Below, one piece after another: positions 23,087 through 30,607 of a stretch of 38,763 nt of DNA; positions within the stretch are counted from its first letter, which is position 1; each line of letters opens with the position of its first letter. The position numbers and the translations under genes were made by a program. The stretch spans positions 1-38,763 of the forward strand of contig DASQLQ010000012.1 of assembly GCA_035629935.1 (NCBI GenBank), in the 5' to 3' direction. This DNA comes from DASQLQ01 sp035629935. Its GTDB lineage: Bacteria > Actinomycetota > CADDZG01 > WHSQ01. The notes beneath the pieces were generated by a model. It worked only from the letters and a program-made list of their open reading frames with translations. It did no database searches and was not told the DNA's origin.

Positions 23087-23691
23087 TGGCGACCAAGGAA
23101 GCCTTCGCCGATGTTGGACACGACTACACGTCGACGGGTCTCAACCACACCAAGGTAGCGATGTGGTCTTTCCTGGGATCGGACTGCCTGTTCTTCGGCG
23201 CGATGATCTCGACGTATCTCCTCTACCGCACCCGGACGCTGAGCGGCCCCACACCTCACGAGATCTACGACATCCCGTTCACGTCGGTCTCGTCCTTCGT
23301 TCTGTTGATGTCATCTCTCACGATGGTTCTCGCCCTCGCCGCGATCCAAAGAGGCGACCACCGGGGATTGAGGATCTGGCTGTTTGCCACTGCCTTCCTC
23401 GGCACGACCTTCATCGGGGGGCAGATCTACGAGTTCACCACCTTCGTAGAGGAAGGTCTAAAGCTGTCCACCAGTCCTTTCGGAAGCGCTTTCTTCATGC
23501 TCACCGGCCTCCACGGGGCTCACGTGACAGTAGGGATCCTCATGCTGCTCTCCCTTGCTGGGTTGTCGTTCTCGGGGAAGTTGAATCAAGAAGACAGTCT
23601 CAAGGTCGAGATGATCGGCCTCTACTGGCACTTCGTGGATATCGTCTGGATCATCATCTTCACGGTCGTCTACCTGATCCCAACGGAGTGA
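23086..23691 (+). CDS. ctaE: Cytochrome c oxidase subunit III
   Basis: 201 residues with five membrane helices, the short form found in caa3 oxidases. Conserved family segments include WSFLGSDCLFFGAMISTYLLYR near the start, LTGLHGAHVTVGI in the middle and LYWHFVDIVWIIIFTVVYL at the end. It stabilises subunit I and its proton uptake. ATG 23086 overlaps the ctaD stop by one base. Confidence 0.95.
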   Translation: MATKEAFADVGHDYTSTGLNHTKVAMWSFLGSDCLFFGAMISTYLLYRTRTLSGPTPHEIYDIPFTSVSSFVLLMSSLTMVLALAAIQRGDHRGLRIWLFATAFLGTTFIGGQIYEFTTFVEEGLKLSTSPFGSAFFMLTGLHGAHVTVGILMLLSLAGLSFSGKLNQEDSLKVEMIGLYWHFVDIVWIIIFTVVYLIPTE

Positions 23692-23695
23692 CTTG

Positions 23696-24055
23696 ATGGC
23701 GCAAACACCGGTTCACGGCGACGACATGGCGACGGCTCCGCAGGCCGCCGAGGAACTCCATCACCACCCCGGCCCCCGGCAATACGTCTGGGTAGCGATC
23801 GTCCTGGCGATAATCACTGCCGCCGAGGTCGTCATCTACTACATCCCCGGACTCGAAAGCGTTCTGGTCCCGTTCCTGCTCGCGTTCTCGGCGGTGAAGT
23901 TCGTGCTCGTCGTTATGTGGTTCATGCACCTGAAGTTCGACAGCCATCTCTTCAGACGACTGTTCGTCACAGGTTTCATCCTGGCGATGATCGTGTTCTC
24001 GATCGTGCTCGCGACCTTCTTCCTCGGGCCCGAGGCTCCAGGCCTCACCGGCTAG
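23696..24055 (+). CDS. ctaF: Cytochrome c oxidase subunit IV (prokaryotic type)
   Basis: 119 residues from ATG 23696, 4 bp after ctaE. A His-rich hydrophilic start is followed by three membrane helices (about 30-50, 55-78, 87-110) and the motif FVLVVMWFMHLKFD, the hallmark of the small COX4_pro subunit. It is a structural subunit with no redox centre. Confidence 0.9.
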   Translation: MAQTPVHGDDMATAPQAAEELHHHPGPRQYVWVAIVLAIITAAEVVIYYIPGLESVLVPFLLAFSAVKFVLVVMWFMHLKFDSHLFRRLFVTGFILAMIVFSIVLATFFLGPEAPGLTG

Positions 24056-24913
24056 ATGCCTGCGTGGCACGCTCACCCCGATGTCTGGTTCCTCATAGCG
24101 GCTCTCGTTTTCGGGTACGCATTGGTATTGCGTGTGTCGCCTCGCGTTCTCGCCTCCGGGGGCCCGGCGGGAGAGGTGCCCGAGGCTCCGGTTAGCTCTG
24201 CTCGTCGCTGGGCGTTCTGGGCGGGTGTCGTTGCCCTCTGGCTGGGAGCGGACTGGCCGGTCCACGAGCTGAGCGAGAACTTCCTCTTCTCCGTGCACAT
24301 GGTGCAACACACCCTGTTCTCGTTGGTTGCACCGCCGCTGTTGCTCCTGGGGCTCCCGCCATGGTTCTTGCGCCGCATGATCCGCCCGGCCCCCGTCTTC
24401 CACCTGGTTCGCTTCCTGACGCGGCCCCTCGTCGCACTGATCCTTTTCAATGCGGTGATCCTGATCACGCACTGGCCTGTCATCGTGAACGCTGCGCTGC
24501 GCTCCGAACCGCTGCACTTCACGGTGCACTTCGTCTTGTTCTCGAGCGCACTATTGATGTGGTGGCCCGTCATCGATCCGCTGCCGGAGATGAAGAAGCT
24601 GTCGGAGCCCGGAAAGATGCTGTACCTGTTCCTGCAGTCGATCTTGCCTACGGTGCCGGCCTCGTTCCTGACGTTTGCCAACGAGCCGATCTATCGCTTC
24701 TACGAGACGGTTCCCCGTTTGTGGGGGATCGATGTAGTCAACGACCAGCAGATCGCCGGACTGATCATGAAGATCGGAGGCGGTTTGCTACTGTGGATGT
24801 GCATCGCCGCGATCTACTTCCGCTGGAATGCGAAAGAAGAAAGGGGCGAGTCCGAAGAGATCACCTGGGAGGTCTTCGAACGTGAACTGGAAGTGTGGGA
24901 TCTGAAGCGATGA
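24056..24913 (+). CDS. ctaG: CtaG-type caa3 oxidase assembly factor
   Basis: 285 residues with about seven membrane helices. The conserved histidine-rich motifs are HMVQHTLFSLVAPPLLLLG and EPLHFTVHFVLFSSALLMWWPV, which identify the caa3-CtaG family (B. subtilis type, unrelated to the soluble Cox11/CtaG). Members are needed for active caa3 oxidase, probably in Cu-B insertion. The ATG directly follows the ctaF stop (TAGATG). Confidence 0.9.
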   Translation: MPAWHAHPDVWFLIAALVFGYALVLRVSPRVLASGGPAGEVPEAPVSSARRWAFWAGVVALWLGADWPVHELSENFLFSVHMVQHTLFSLVAPPLLLLGLPPWFLRRMIRPAPVFHLVRFLTRPLVALILFNAVILITHWPVIVNAALRSEPLHFTVHFVLFSSALLMWWPVIDPLPEMKKLSEPGKMLYLFLQSILPTVPASFLTFANEPIYRFYETVPRLWGIDVVNDQQIAGLIMKIGGGLLLWMCIAAIYFRWNAKEERGESEEITWEVFERELEVWDLKR

Positions 24914-25545
24914 GTGAAAGTCCACTGCAAGGTGAGGTGCGTTTCAAAGTTCCTCTGCCGATCGTTCTTCCCTTAGGGGGTATGGCTCTGATCGCGATCG
25001 TTGCGATCGGCGTTTCGAGGATCCTCCTGTCCGTCCCGCACGAGCTAGCGGTCGTCATAGGGACCGCCCTGGCGGCGAACATCCTGATCGCCTGCACGGT
25101 TTTGGCTCTGCGTCCGCAGGAATCTCGACTCACGTGGGCCGAGCTGGCCGTGGCCGCGAGTTATCCCCTCGTGATCTCGGTCCTGATCGCAGCCTCGGGC
25201 TTCGGCCAGTCGGGCTCGGCAGAGGCTCATGGTGGGGCCGAAGAGGCCGCTCCGGCCGCCGGAGGCACTGCGGTCGAGGCCGTCAACGTTGCGTTCAGCA
25301 CAGACGTTCTCGAACTGCCGGCCGACGAAGAGGCCGAGCTGGCCTTCACCAACTCGGATGCTGCTTCCGTGCCGCACAACATCGCCATCTACGAGGACGA
25401 CAGTGCGGATAAAACACTCTTCCAGGGCGAGACGATCCCGGGTGGGTCTGAGGTCACGTACCAGATAGATCCACTCGCTAAAGGCGAGTACTACTTCCAG
25501 TGCGACGTTCATCCCGGGATGAACGGCACGGTCACGGTGGAGTAG
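24910..25545 (+). CDS. Membrane-anchored cupredoxin (plastocyanin-like) of the caa3 operon
   Basis: 211 residues, ATG overlapping the ctaG stop as ATGA. Three membrane helices (about 17-39, 45-67, 77-96) are followed by a Gly/Ala/Glu linker and a cupredoxin domain (122-211). Type I copper ligands are H156 (VPHNIAIYEDD), C198, H201 and M204 (FQCDVHPGM). It may carry electrons to, or copper for, the oxidase. The domain is very close in sequence to the cupredoxin at 29495-30472, also at DNA level around the first copper His. Confidence 0.88.
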   Translation: MSESPLQGEVRFKVPLPIVLPLGGMALIAIVAIGVSRILLSVPHELAVVIGTALAANILIACTVLALRPQESRLTWAELAVAASYPLVISVLIAASGFGQSGSAEAHGGAEEAAPAAGGTAVEAVNVAFSTDVLELPADEEAELAFTNSDAASVPHNIAIYEDDSADKTLFQGETIPGGSEVTYQIDPLAKGEYYFQCDVHPGMNGTVTVE

Positions 25546-26426
25546 CAACAACGAACGGAGCCGGCCTTCGCCCCGAGCACGCGCGGCGGGCATGGGAGTT
25601 GTTCGAGCCGTATCACGCAGTCGTGTACTTCGCTTCGAACGCACGCGCTGCGTATCAAGAGGCAGGCCTCAAGGGCGGCTGGATGGGCTACTTCGCGTCG
25701 CGTTCTGCAGCGATGGGAGCCGTCTCAGCAGAAGTCGTGATCGCGACCTTCTACAACTTCCATCCACAGATGGTGGAGCGGTCCATCCCGGACGCATGGA
25801 AGTTCTCGTCGCCCCAGCGCGTGCTCGAGGCTCGTATGAAGGTTGCCGACTCGGGTTTGCGAACGGGGCTGGGCGCTCTCGTCACATCGGGATCGATCGC
25901 CGAGACCGCTCAACTCGCGTGGAGCGCAGTTGAAGCGGCCACTGTGGCGGGGCGGCCCCTCTTCGGGGCTCACCTGTCTCTGGACCGTCCATCCGAGCCG
26001 CATCTCTCGTTGTGGTTGGCGATCACGTGCCTCCGCGAGCATCGGGGGGACGGCCATGTCGCCTGTCTCGTGTCCAACGGAGTTGATGGTGTGGAGGCGA
26101 ACGTCCTGATGGAAGCGGCCGGCGTGATCCCGGGGGAGATGCAGCGGAGCTTTCGGGGATGGTCCGAGGAAGAGTGGGACGCTGCGGCCGATGGCCTTCG
26201 TTCCCGAGGGCTACTGGATGCGACTGGGCTGACCGCGGAGGGAGCCGCACTTCGCGGCCGGGTGGAAGAGCGCACCGACGAGCTGGCCCTGCAACCGTGG
26301 ATCGATTTAGGGGACGACGTCTACCGAACGTTCGTCGACAACATGAGGGAGCTCGTGGCGAGCATCCTCGACAGCGACGCGCTGCCCTATCCGAACCCGA
26401 TGGGTCTTACCCGCACACCCCGTTAA
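25500..26426 (+). CDS. SCO6745-family (SalK-like) protein
   Basis: 308 residues if started at GTG 25500, the only ATG/GTG/TTG upstream of the conserved start; this overlaps the cupredoxin gene by 46 bp. The conserved region begins around residue 26 (ARRAWELFEPYHAVVYF) and continues with RSAAMGAVSAEVVIATFYNFHP and PLFGAHLSLDRP, the actinobacterial SCO6745 pattern. The C-terminal part (GWSEEEWDAAADGLRSRGLLD) looks like a winged-helix segment. Function is not established for the family. The true start could be a rare codon near 25540. It ends the caa3 transcript. Confidence 0.78.
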   Translation: MRRSSRDERHGHGGVATTNGAGLRPEHARRAWELFEPYHAVVYFASNARAAYQEAGLKGGWMGYFASRSAAMGAVSAEVVIATFYNFHPQMVERSIPDAWKFSSPQRVLEARMKVADSGLRTGLGALVTSGSIAETAQLAWSAVEAATVAGRPLFGAHLSLDRPSEPHLSLWLAITCLREHRGDGHVACLVSNGVDGVEANVLMEAAGVIPGEMQRSFRGWSEEEWDAAADGLRSRGLLDATGLTAEGAALRGRVEERTDELALQPWIDLGDDVYRTFVDNMRELVASILDSDALPYPNPMGLTRTPR

Positions 26427-26442
26427 CCCGCACACCCCGTCT
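26409..26442 (+). repeat. 17-bp tandem duplication at the end of the SCO6745-family gene
   Basis: ACCCGCACACCCCGTTA (26409-26425) is followed at once by a near-identical copy (26426-26442). The stop codon TAA (26424-26426) spans the junction. It lies in the 26-bp gap before the convergent ctaB stop. Confidence 0.7.
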
Positions 26443-26452
26443 TACCCGACCC

Positions 26453-27400
26453 TTAGAAGGGCAGTAGGACGTCCGCTGCGGCGGCCATGAAAAGCAGCGC
26501 CAGGTAATAGATCGAGAAGCGGAACAGCCCCCACGCGGTTCTCGTCGATGGATTCCGCCACAGCTTCACCGCCCAGCCGATGAAGATCCCGTTGAGGATT
26601 AGGGCAGCGGTCAGGTAGACGATGCCCATCTTCGCCAGCGAGAAGAATGCGAGGCACATCGCGAACAACATCAGTGAGTACAGCAGGATGTGTCTCACGG
26701 TCTCGGCCCGTCCGTAAACGACGGGCATCATCGGCACTTCGGCCCGTGCGTACTCCTTCTCGTAGCGCATCGCGAGCGCCCAGAAGTGAGGCGGGGTCCA
26801 GTAGAAGATGATCCCGAACAGTGCCAGTGCTGGAAGCTCGACGGTCCCGGTAACCGCTGCCCACCCGACGAGTGCCGGCATCGCGCCTGCGGCGCCGCCG
26901 ATGACGATGTTCTGCGGAGTGGAGCGCTTCATACCTAATGTGTAGACGAAGACGTAGAACAGCAGCGCAGCCAGCGCCAGGAAAGCACTGATCAGGTTGA
27001 CGGTGCCCCACAACAGCACGAAAGAGACCACGCCGAGTGCGATGCCGAACCACAAAGCGCGGGTCGGATCGATCCGATGCGTAGGCAGCGGCCTTTTCCT
27101 CGTCCGCGCCATCAGGGCGTCGATGTCCCGATCGACGTAACAGTTGATGGCGTTGGCACCACCCGCCGCGAGGGTCCCGCCGATGAGCGTCCACAGAACC
27201 AGCAACGGAGACGGCCAGCCTCTAGCCGCAACGATCATCGAGGGAACCGTGGTGACGAGTAGGAGCTCGATGATGCGCGGTTTCGTCAGCGCCACGTAAG
27301 CGCCGACCCGCTCACGCGTGTTTGGGGTTGCCTCGACGATCGGTGGTGCTTCCTCTACGTGGAGGGTCCCTGCGCGGTCGGCCGTCAATGGTCGGACCAT
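26453..27400 (-). CDS. ctaB: Protoheme IX farnesyltransferase (heme O synthase)
   Basis: 315 residues with about nine membrane helices. The prenyl-diphosphate-binding motif is N86-x3-D90-x3-D94 (NCYVDRDID), followed by MARTRKRPLP. It adds the farnesyl group to heme B, the first step towards heme A of the caa3 oxidase. The ATG directly abuts the ctaA stop (TAGATG), so the two genes are translated together. Confidence 0.96.
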   Translation of the reverse strand: MVRPLTADRAGTLHVEEAPPIVEATPNTRERVGAYVALTKPRIIELLLVTTVPSMIVAARGWPSPLLVLWTLIGGTLAAGGANAINCYVDRDIDALMARTRKRPLPTHRIDPTRALWFGIALGVVSFVLLWGTVNLISAFLALAALLFYVFVYTLGMKRSTPQNIVIGGAAGAMPALVGWAAVTGTVELPALALFGIIFYWTPPHFWALAMRYEKEYARAEVPMMPVVYGRAETVRHILLYSLMLFAMCLAFFSLAKMGIVYLTAALILNGIFIGWAVKLWRNPSTRTAWGLFRFSIYYLALLFMAAAADVLLPF

Positions 27401-28327
27401 CTAACGGCCTTCCAGAGCGGGTTCGGAGCTGCCAACTCGCCGCATAGCGACCTCTTCGTGTGCCGGGCGAGTCACGAACGCGAGCGACACCAACGTTGCC
27501 CAGATGGCGGCGCCCATGGCCAGATGAAGAGTGACGAAGGCGTCGTTACCGGACGTGAACACGTTGCCCGCGCCGATCGCGACTTCGACACTGAAGAGAC
27601 CCAAGGAGGCGTGCGCCAGCCTGTATGCCGAGGGCATCTCGCTCTTTCGACGGAAGACGCCGACAACTGCCCAGAGCACGATCGCGCCGGTGATCGCCGC
27701 CAGCCCGCGATGCAGGAAGTGGGTCGCCTTGCCCTCCACCGCGAGGTCTGGGATGACGCGACCGTCCATCAACGGCCAGTCGGGAAAGACGTACCCGGCC
27801 CCGGAGCCCGAGACGTACGAACCCACTAACAACAACACGATCACGGATGCAGCAGCGATGGACGCCCTTTGGCTCAGAGCGGGATCGCGTTCTTCCGGGG
27901 CTCGCTCACCAACGTCGATCGCGATGTACAGCACGAGGGCCAGCAGCACCATGGCCGTGCCCAGGTGCAGCACCACCGAGACGGCCTGGAGCTCGAGAAC
28001 GACAACGATCATCCCGAGGATCGCCTGGAAAAGAACGAGACCGAAGGCACCGACCGAGGCTCTTTTGATCCGAGCCGGTTGTCGACTCCGGAAGGCCATG
28101 ACCATCAAGGTGGCGAGCAGAACGATCACGATGCCGGCTACGAATCTGTGTGAGTACTCGATGACCATCGCCCGGTTCTCCAGGGCGGGCACCAACCGAC
28201 CCGAGCAGTGCGGCCAGTCCGTGCCACATCCGAGACCCGATTTGGTCGCGCGGACGAGCCCTCCGATCGTGACCAGGAGGAACGTGGAGCCCGCCGACCC
28301 CAAAGCAACCCGCTTGAAGGAACGCAT
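27401..28327 (-). CDS. ctaA: Heme A synthase
   Basis: 308 residues, eight membrane helices. The first outer loop has the Cys pair C34 and C41 (GLGCGTDWPHC), as in B. subtilis-type CtaA. Heme-related residues E57 and H60 (EYSHR) lie in the next helix, and further His occur in VVLHLGTA, FLHRGLAA and TLHLAMG. It oxidises the heme O methyl group to formyl, giving heme A. A TAACAT box 9 nt upstream and no Shine-Dalgarno site suggest a leaderless ctaA-ctaB transcript. Confidence 0.95.
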   Translation of the reverse strand: MRSFKRVALGSAGSTFLLVTIGGLVRATKSGLGCGTDWPHCSGRLVPALENRAMVIEYSHRFVAGIVIVLLATLMVMAFRSRQPARIKRASVGAFGLVLFQAILGMIVVVLELQAVSVVLHLGTAMVLLALVLYIAIDVGERAPEERDPALSQRASIAAASVIVLLLVGSYVSGSGAGYVFPDWPLMDGRVIPDLAVEGKATHFLHRGLAAITGAIVLWAVVGVFRRKSEMPSAYRLAHASLGLFSVEVAIGAGNVFTSGNDAFVTLHLAMGAAIWATLVSLAFVTRPAHEEVAMRRVGSSEPALEGR

Positions 28328-28336
28328 GAGCGGCCG

Positions 28337-28342
28337 ATGTTA
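28337..28342 (-). promoter_or_regulatory. Predicted -10 box of ctaA-ctaB (TAACAT)
   Basis: Minus-strand TAACAT, 9 nt before ATG 28327, fits TANNNT. No clear -35 is seen. Confidence 0.48.
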
Positions 28343-28395
28343 CCCGGCGCGACCCGGCTCGGAGAGGGCCTCATGAGGCCACCCATGGTGCGCAC

Positions 28396-28401
28396 TAGTC
28401 T
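28396..28401 (+). promoter_or_regulatory. Predicted -10 box of polyprenyl synthetase gene (TAGTCT)
   Basis: TAGTCT, 9 nt before ATG 28411, is identical to the box ahead of ccmC. There is no Shine-Dalgarno site. Confidence 0.48.
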
Positions 28402-28410
28402 CTTTCGCGC

Positions 28411-29418
28411 ATGGCTTTCTCTCCGACGCTGTCCGAACTTCGCGAGCAGGTCGACGCATGCCTAGAGAGGTTCCTCGCTCGAAAGAGTGACGAGATCCCC
28501 GAAGGCGAACCGCTTATCGACGAGATAGGCAGGCTTCATCGCCTGGGGGGCAAAAGGCTGCGCCCGGCCTTCTGTTACTGGGGATATCGCGCCCCTGGAG
28601 GAGTGGATCGTCCCGAGATCGTTGCCGGGGCGTCATCGCTCGAGTTGTTACACACCTTCGCCTTGGTGCACGACGACATCATGGATTCGGCAGATCTCCG
28701 CCGTGGTGAGAAGACCACGCGAGCGGCCCATGGCGACAACTTCGCATTGCTCACTGGCGATCTGGCATTGGTATTGGCCGATTCGCTGTTGATGGAGTGT
28801 GGTTTCCCGCCCGAGGTGATCCACCGTGGTTTCGCCATCTATTCACGGATGCGCGGCGAAGTGATCGCCGGGCAGTACCTCGACGTTCGTGTTGCCGAGC
28901 AGCCGGATGCCACCGAACGACAGGTCCGGCGCATCGCGATGTTGAAGTCCGGTCTGTATTCAGTCGTCGAACCTCTGACGATCGGGGCTGTTCTCGCGGG
29001 GGCGTCGGTGGAGGTTGTTGAAGGTCTTCGCGCCATGGGCCGTCCGGTGGGCGAGGCCTTTCAGCTTAGAGACGACCTCCTTGGCGTCTTTGGTGATTCG
29101 GCCGTTCTGGGAAAGTCGGTCGATTCCGATATCAGAGAAGGCAAGAAGACGCTCTTGTACGTGAAGGCTATGAAGCGCGCCTCCGAAACGGACCGGGGCT
29201 TCCTTCTGGATCGATGGGGTGGTGCCGATCTCGCCACTGAGGAGGTCGAGAAACTGCGCCGGATCATCGGCCGTAGCGGGGCTCGTGAGGAGATCGAGGA
29301 TCTGCTGGTGGACCTGCGTGCTCAAGCGGCTAAAGCCCTGGCGTCGCTGGCCATCGAAGAAGAAGCGCGAGAAGCCCTGGGGCACCTGATCGAGGTTGTT
29401 ATCGACAGAGACGCCTAG
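28411..29418 (+). CDS. Polyprenyl (geranylgeranyl-type) diphosphate synthase
   Basis: 335 residues, all-alpha isoprenyl diphosphate synthase. First aspartate-rich motif D88-D89-I-M-D92 (ALVHDDIMDSADLRRG), preceded by GGKRLRP; second motif D221-D222 (FQLRDDLLGVFGD). It elongates allylic diphosphates with isopentenyl diphosphate; product length is not certain from sequence. Nearness to the geranylgeranyl reductase family gene and to complex I suggests supply of the menaquinone side chain. Divergent from ctaA. Confidence 0.9.
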   Translation: MAFSPTLSELREQVDACLERFLARKSDEIPEGEPLIDEIGRLHRLGGKRLRPAFCYWGYRAPGGVDRPEIVAGASSLELLHTFALVHDDIMDSADLRRGEKTTRAAHGDNFALLTGDLALVLADSLLMECGFPPEVIHRGFAIYSRMRGEVIAGQYLDVRVAEQPDATERQVRRIAMLKSGLYSVVEPLTIGAVLAGASVEVVEGLRAMGRPVGEAFQLRDDLLGVFGDSAVLGKSVDSDIREGKKTLLYVKAMKRASETDRGFLLDRWGGADLATEEVEKLRRIIGRSGAREEIEDLLVDLRAQAAKALASLAIEEEAREALGHLIEVVIDRDA

Positions 29419-29438
29419 TGATGATTTACATTGTGCCC

Positions 29439-29460
29439 GCCGATGGCCTAGGCCATCGGC
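29439..29460. repeat. Intergenic hairpin copy C (perfect 22-bp palindrome)
   Basis: An 11+11 perfect palindrome with the arm GCCGATGGCCT lies 20 bp after the polyprenyl synthetase stop. Preceding ACATTGT resembles the ACTTTGT of copies A and B. No T-run follows, so a simple intrinsic terminator is unlikely, although a stem here could still end or protect the upstream transcript. Confidence 0.65.
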
Positions 29461-29494
29461 AGCGACCGACTTAGCCGACCACGGGGAGCGTTTG

Positions 29495-30472
29495 GTGGCC
29501 GATCCGGAACAGATCTATCAGGAAGTACTCACAGAAGAGCAGGGGAAGGGCGTCAGTGCGCCGGTAGCCGAGGGCCGAGCTAAGGCCGCCCGTGCACGCG
29601 CCGAGCAAGGGTCTCCCCATCCAAAAGAGCCGAAGTGGTGGCCCGGAGCGCAGCCTCACCTTGAAGGCGGCGACGGCGCGGCACCGGCGGAGGCACCGGC
29701 CGAAGAAGCCGCCGAAGAGCCCGCGGCAGAAGAACCGGCACCCGCGGCAGCAGCACCCGAGCCCACACCAGAACCGGCCGCTCCCGCGGCAGAGGCACCC
29801 GCGGCAGAGGCCCCCGCCGCAGTGGCGCAGGAGGCACCCGCCGCAGTGGCGACCGCGGCCCCCGCGGCGAGAGCGACCGAGGTCCCACCCGAGCAACGGC
29901 CCACAGGCGTCACGCATGGCGTTCCCGCCGGGAACCGGCTTCGTCCCGAGGACGCCGTCGGGACCGAGGCTCAGTTCGAGGGCCAGCAAGCCGTTTATCA
30001 GCGGCGCAAGCTGATCGACGAGGTCGTTTCCGATTCCGTCCCTGTCGCCGGCGGTCCGCGCAGTGGACAGTGGGCGCTGTTCCTCGTCTATCTCGCGGTA
30101 GTCGCCGGCGCGATCTTCTTCGTGACCGGCCAGGAAGACACCGTTGAAGGAGGTACACCGCCGGAGGAGCCCGCCGGGGGAGGTGGAGGTGGCGTGACGG
30201 TCGTGTCTCAGAACGTCGCCTTCGACACCGAGACGATCACTCTGCCCGCCGGCGAGGAGACCCCCATCGAGTTCGTGAACGAGGACGCAGCGTCCGTGCC
30301 CCACAACATCGCCATCTACGAAGACGACAGCGTGGCCGAGGCGTTGTTCCAGGGCGAGACGATCCCGGGAGGTCAGTCGGTCACCTACACCGTCCCGGGT
30401 CTGGACAAGGGAACGTTCTACTTCCAATGCGACGTCCATCCCGGCATGAATGGGGACGTAAAGGTCGAGTAA
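29495..30472 (+). CDS. Mosaic membrane protein: cytochrome-b-type N-terminal module, linker, one helix, cupredoxin
   Basis: 325 residues from GTG 29495 with GGGGAG 6 nt upstream. Residues 8-39 (EEQGKG, RAKAARARA) align without gaps to residues 8-39 of the cytochrome b C-half at 5664-6455, with 21 of 32 identical. An Ala/Pro/Glu linker (60-135), an unrecognised charged stretch (136-188), one membrane helix (191-210), a Gly-rich hinge and a cupredoxin domain (235-325) follow. Copper ligands are H270, C312, H315 and M318. The cupredoxin is a close relative of the one at 24910-25545. A copper electron carrier working with the bc complex is suggested. Confidence 0.85.
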   Translation: MADPEQIYQEVLTEEQGKGVSAPVAEGRAKAARARAEQGSPHPKEPKWWPGAQPHLEGGDGAAPAEAPAEEAAEEPAAEEPAPAAAAPEPTPEPAAPAAEAPAAEAPAAVAQEAPAAVATAAPAARATEVPPEQRPTGVTHGVPAGNRLRPEDAVGTEAQFEGQQAVYQRRKLIDEVVSDSVPVAGGPRSGQWALFLVYLAVVAGAIFFVTGQEDTVEGGTPPEEPAGGGGGGVTVVSQNVAFDTETITLPAGEETPIEFVNEDAASVPHNIAIYEDDSVAEALFQGETIPGGQSVTYTVPGLDKGTFYFQCDVHPGMNGDVKVE

Positions 30473-30483
30473 CTCTTCTTCAC

Positions 30484-30514
30484 TTAGACCCACCTGCCGT
30501 AGCGGGAGTAGACT
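30484..30514 (+). promoter_or_regulatory. Possible promoter of the GGR-nuo operon
   Basis: TTAGAC (30484-30489) and TAGACT (30509-30514) could serve as -35 and -10 with a long 19-nt spacer. The predicted start would fall near 30521, immediately before the Rex-like operator. Confidence 0.3.
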
Positions 30515-30526
30515 GCCGATCCGCGC

Positions 30527-30544
30527 TCGTGAAAGTTTTCACAA
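30527..30544 (+). promoter_or_regulatory. Rex-like redox operator ahead of the GGR-nuo operon
   Basis: TCGTGAAAGTTTTCACAA matches the Rex consensus TTGTGAA-N4-TTCACAA in 13 of 14 defined positions (only the second T is C). It lies 64 bp before the GTG of the geranylgeranyl reductase family gene, just downstream of a possible -10. In Streptomyces coelicolor Rex senses NADH/NAD+ and represses the nuo operon among others, so the target fits. Confidence 0.72.
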
Positions 30545-30563
30545 GCTCGGAAACGGGGTCCCC

Positions 30564-30580
30564 GAGCCCGCCTCGGGCTC
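30564..30580 (+). other. Leader hairpin of GGR-nuo transcript
   Basis: GAGCCCG and CGGGCTC form a 7-bp stem with a 3-nt loop between the Rex-like site and the strong GGGAGG ribosome-binding site. No T-run follows. Role unknown. Confidence 0.45.
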
Positions 30581-30607
30581 TGCCCGCAGAGGAAGGGAGG
30601 TGCCGCC

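Noticed and set aside
29439..29460. Intrinsic terminator after polyprenyl synthetase
   Set aside because: The palindrome is strong but lacks a following T-run, and related hairpins occur at sites where termination makes less sense, so it is listed as a repeat family member.
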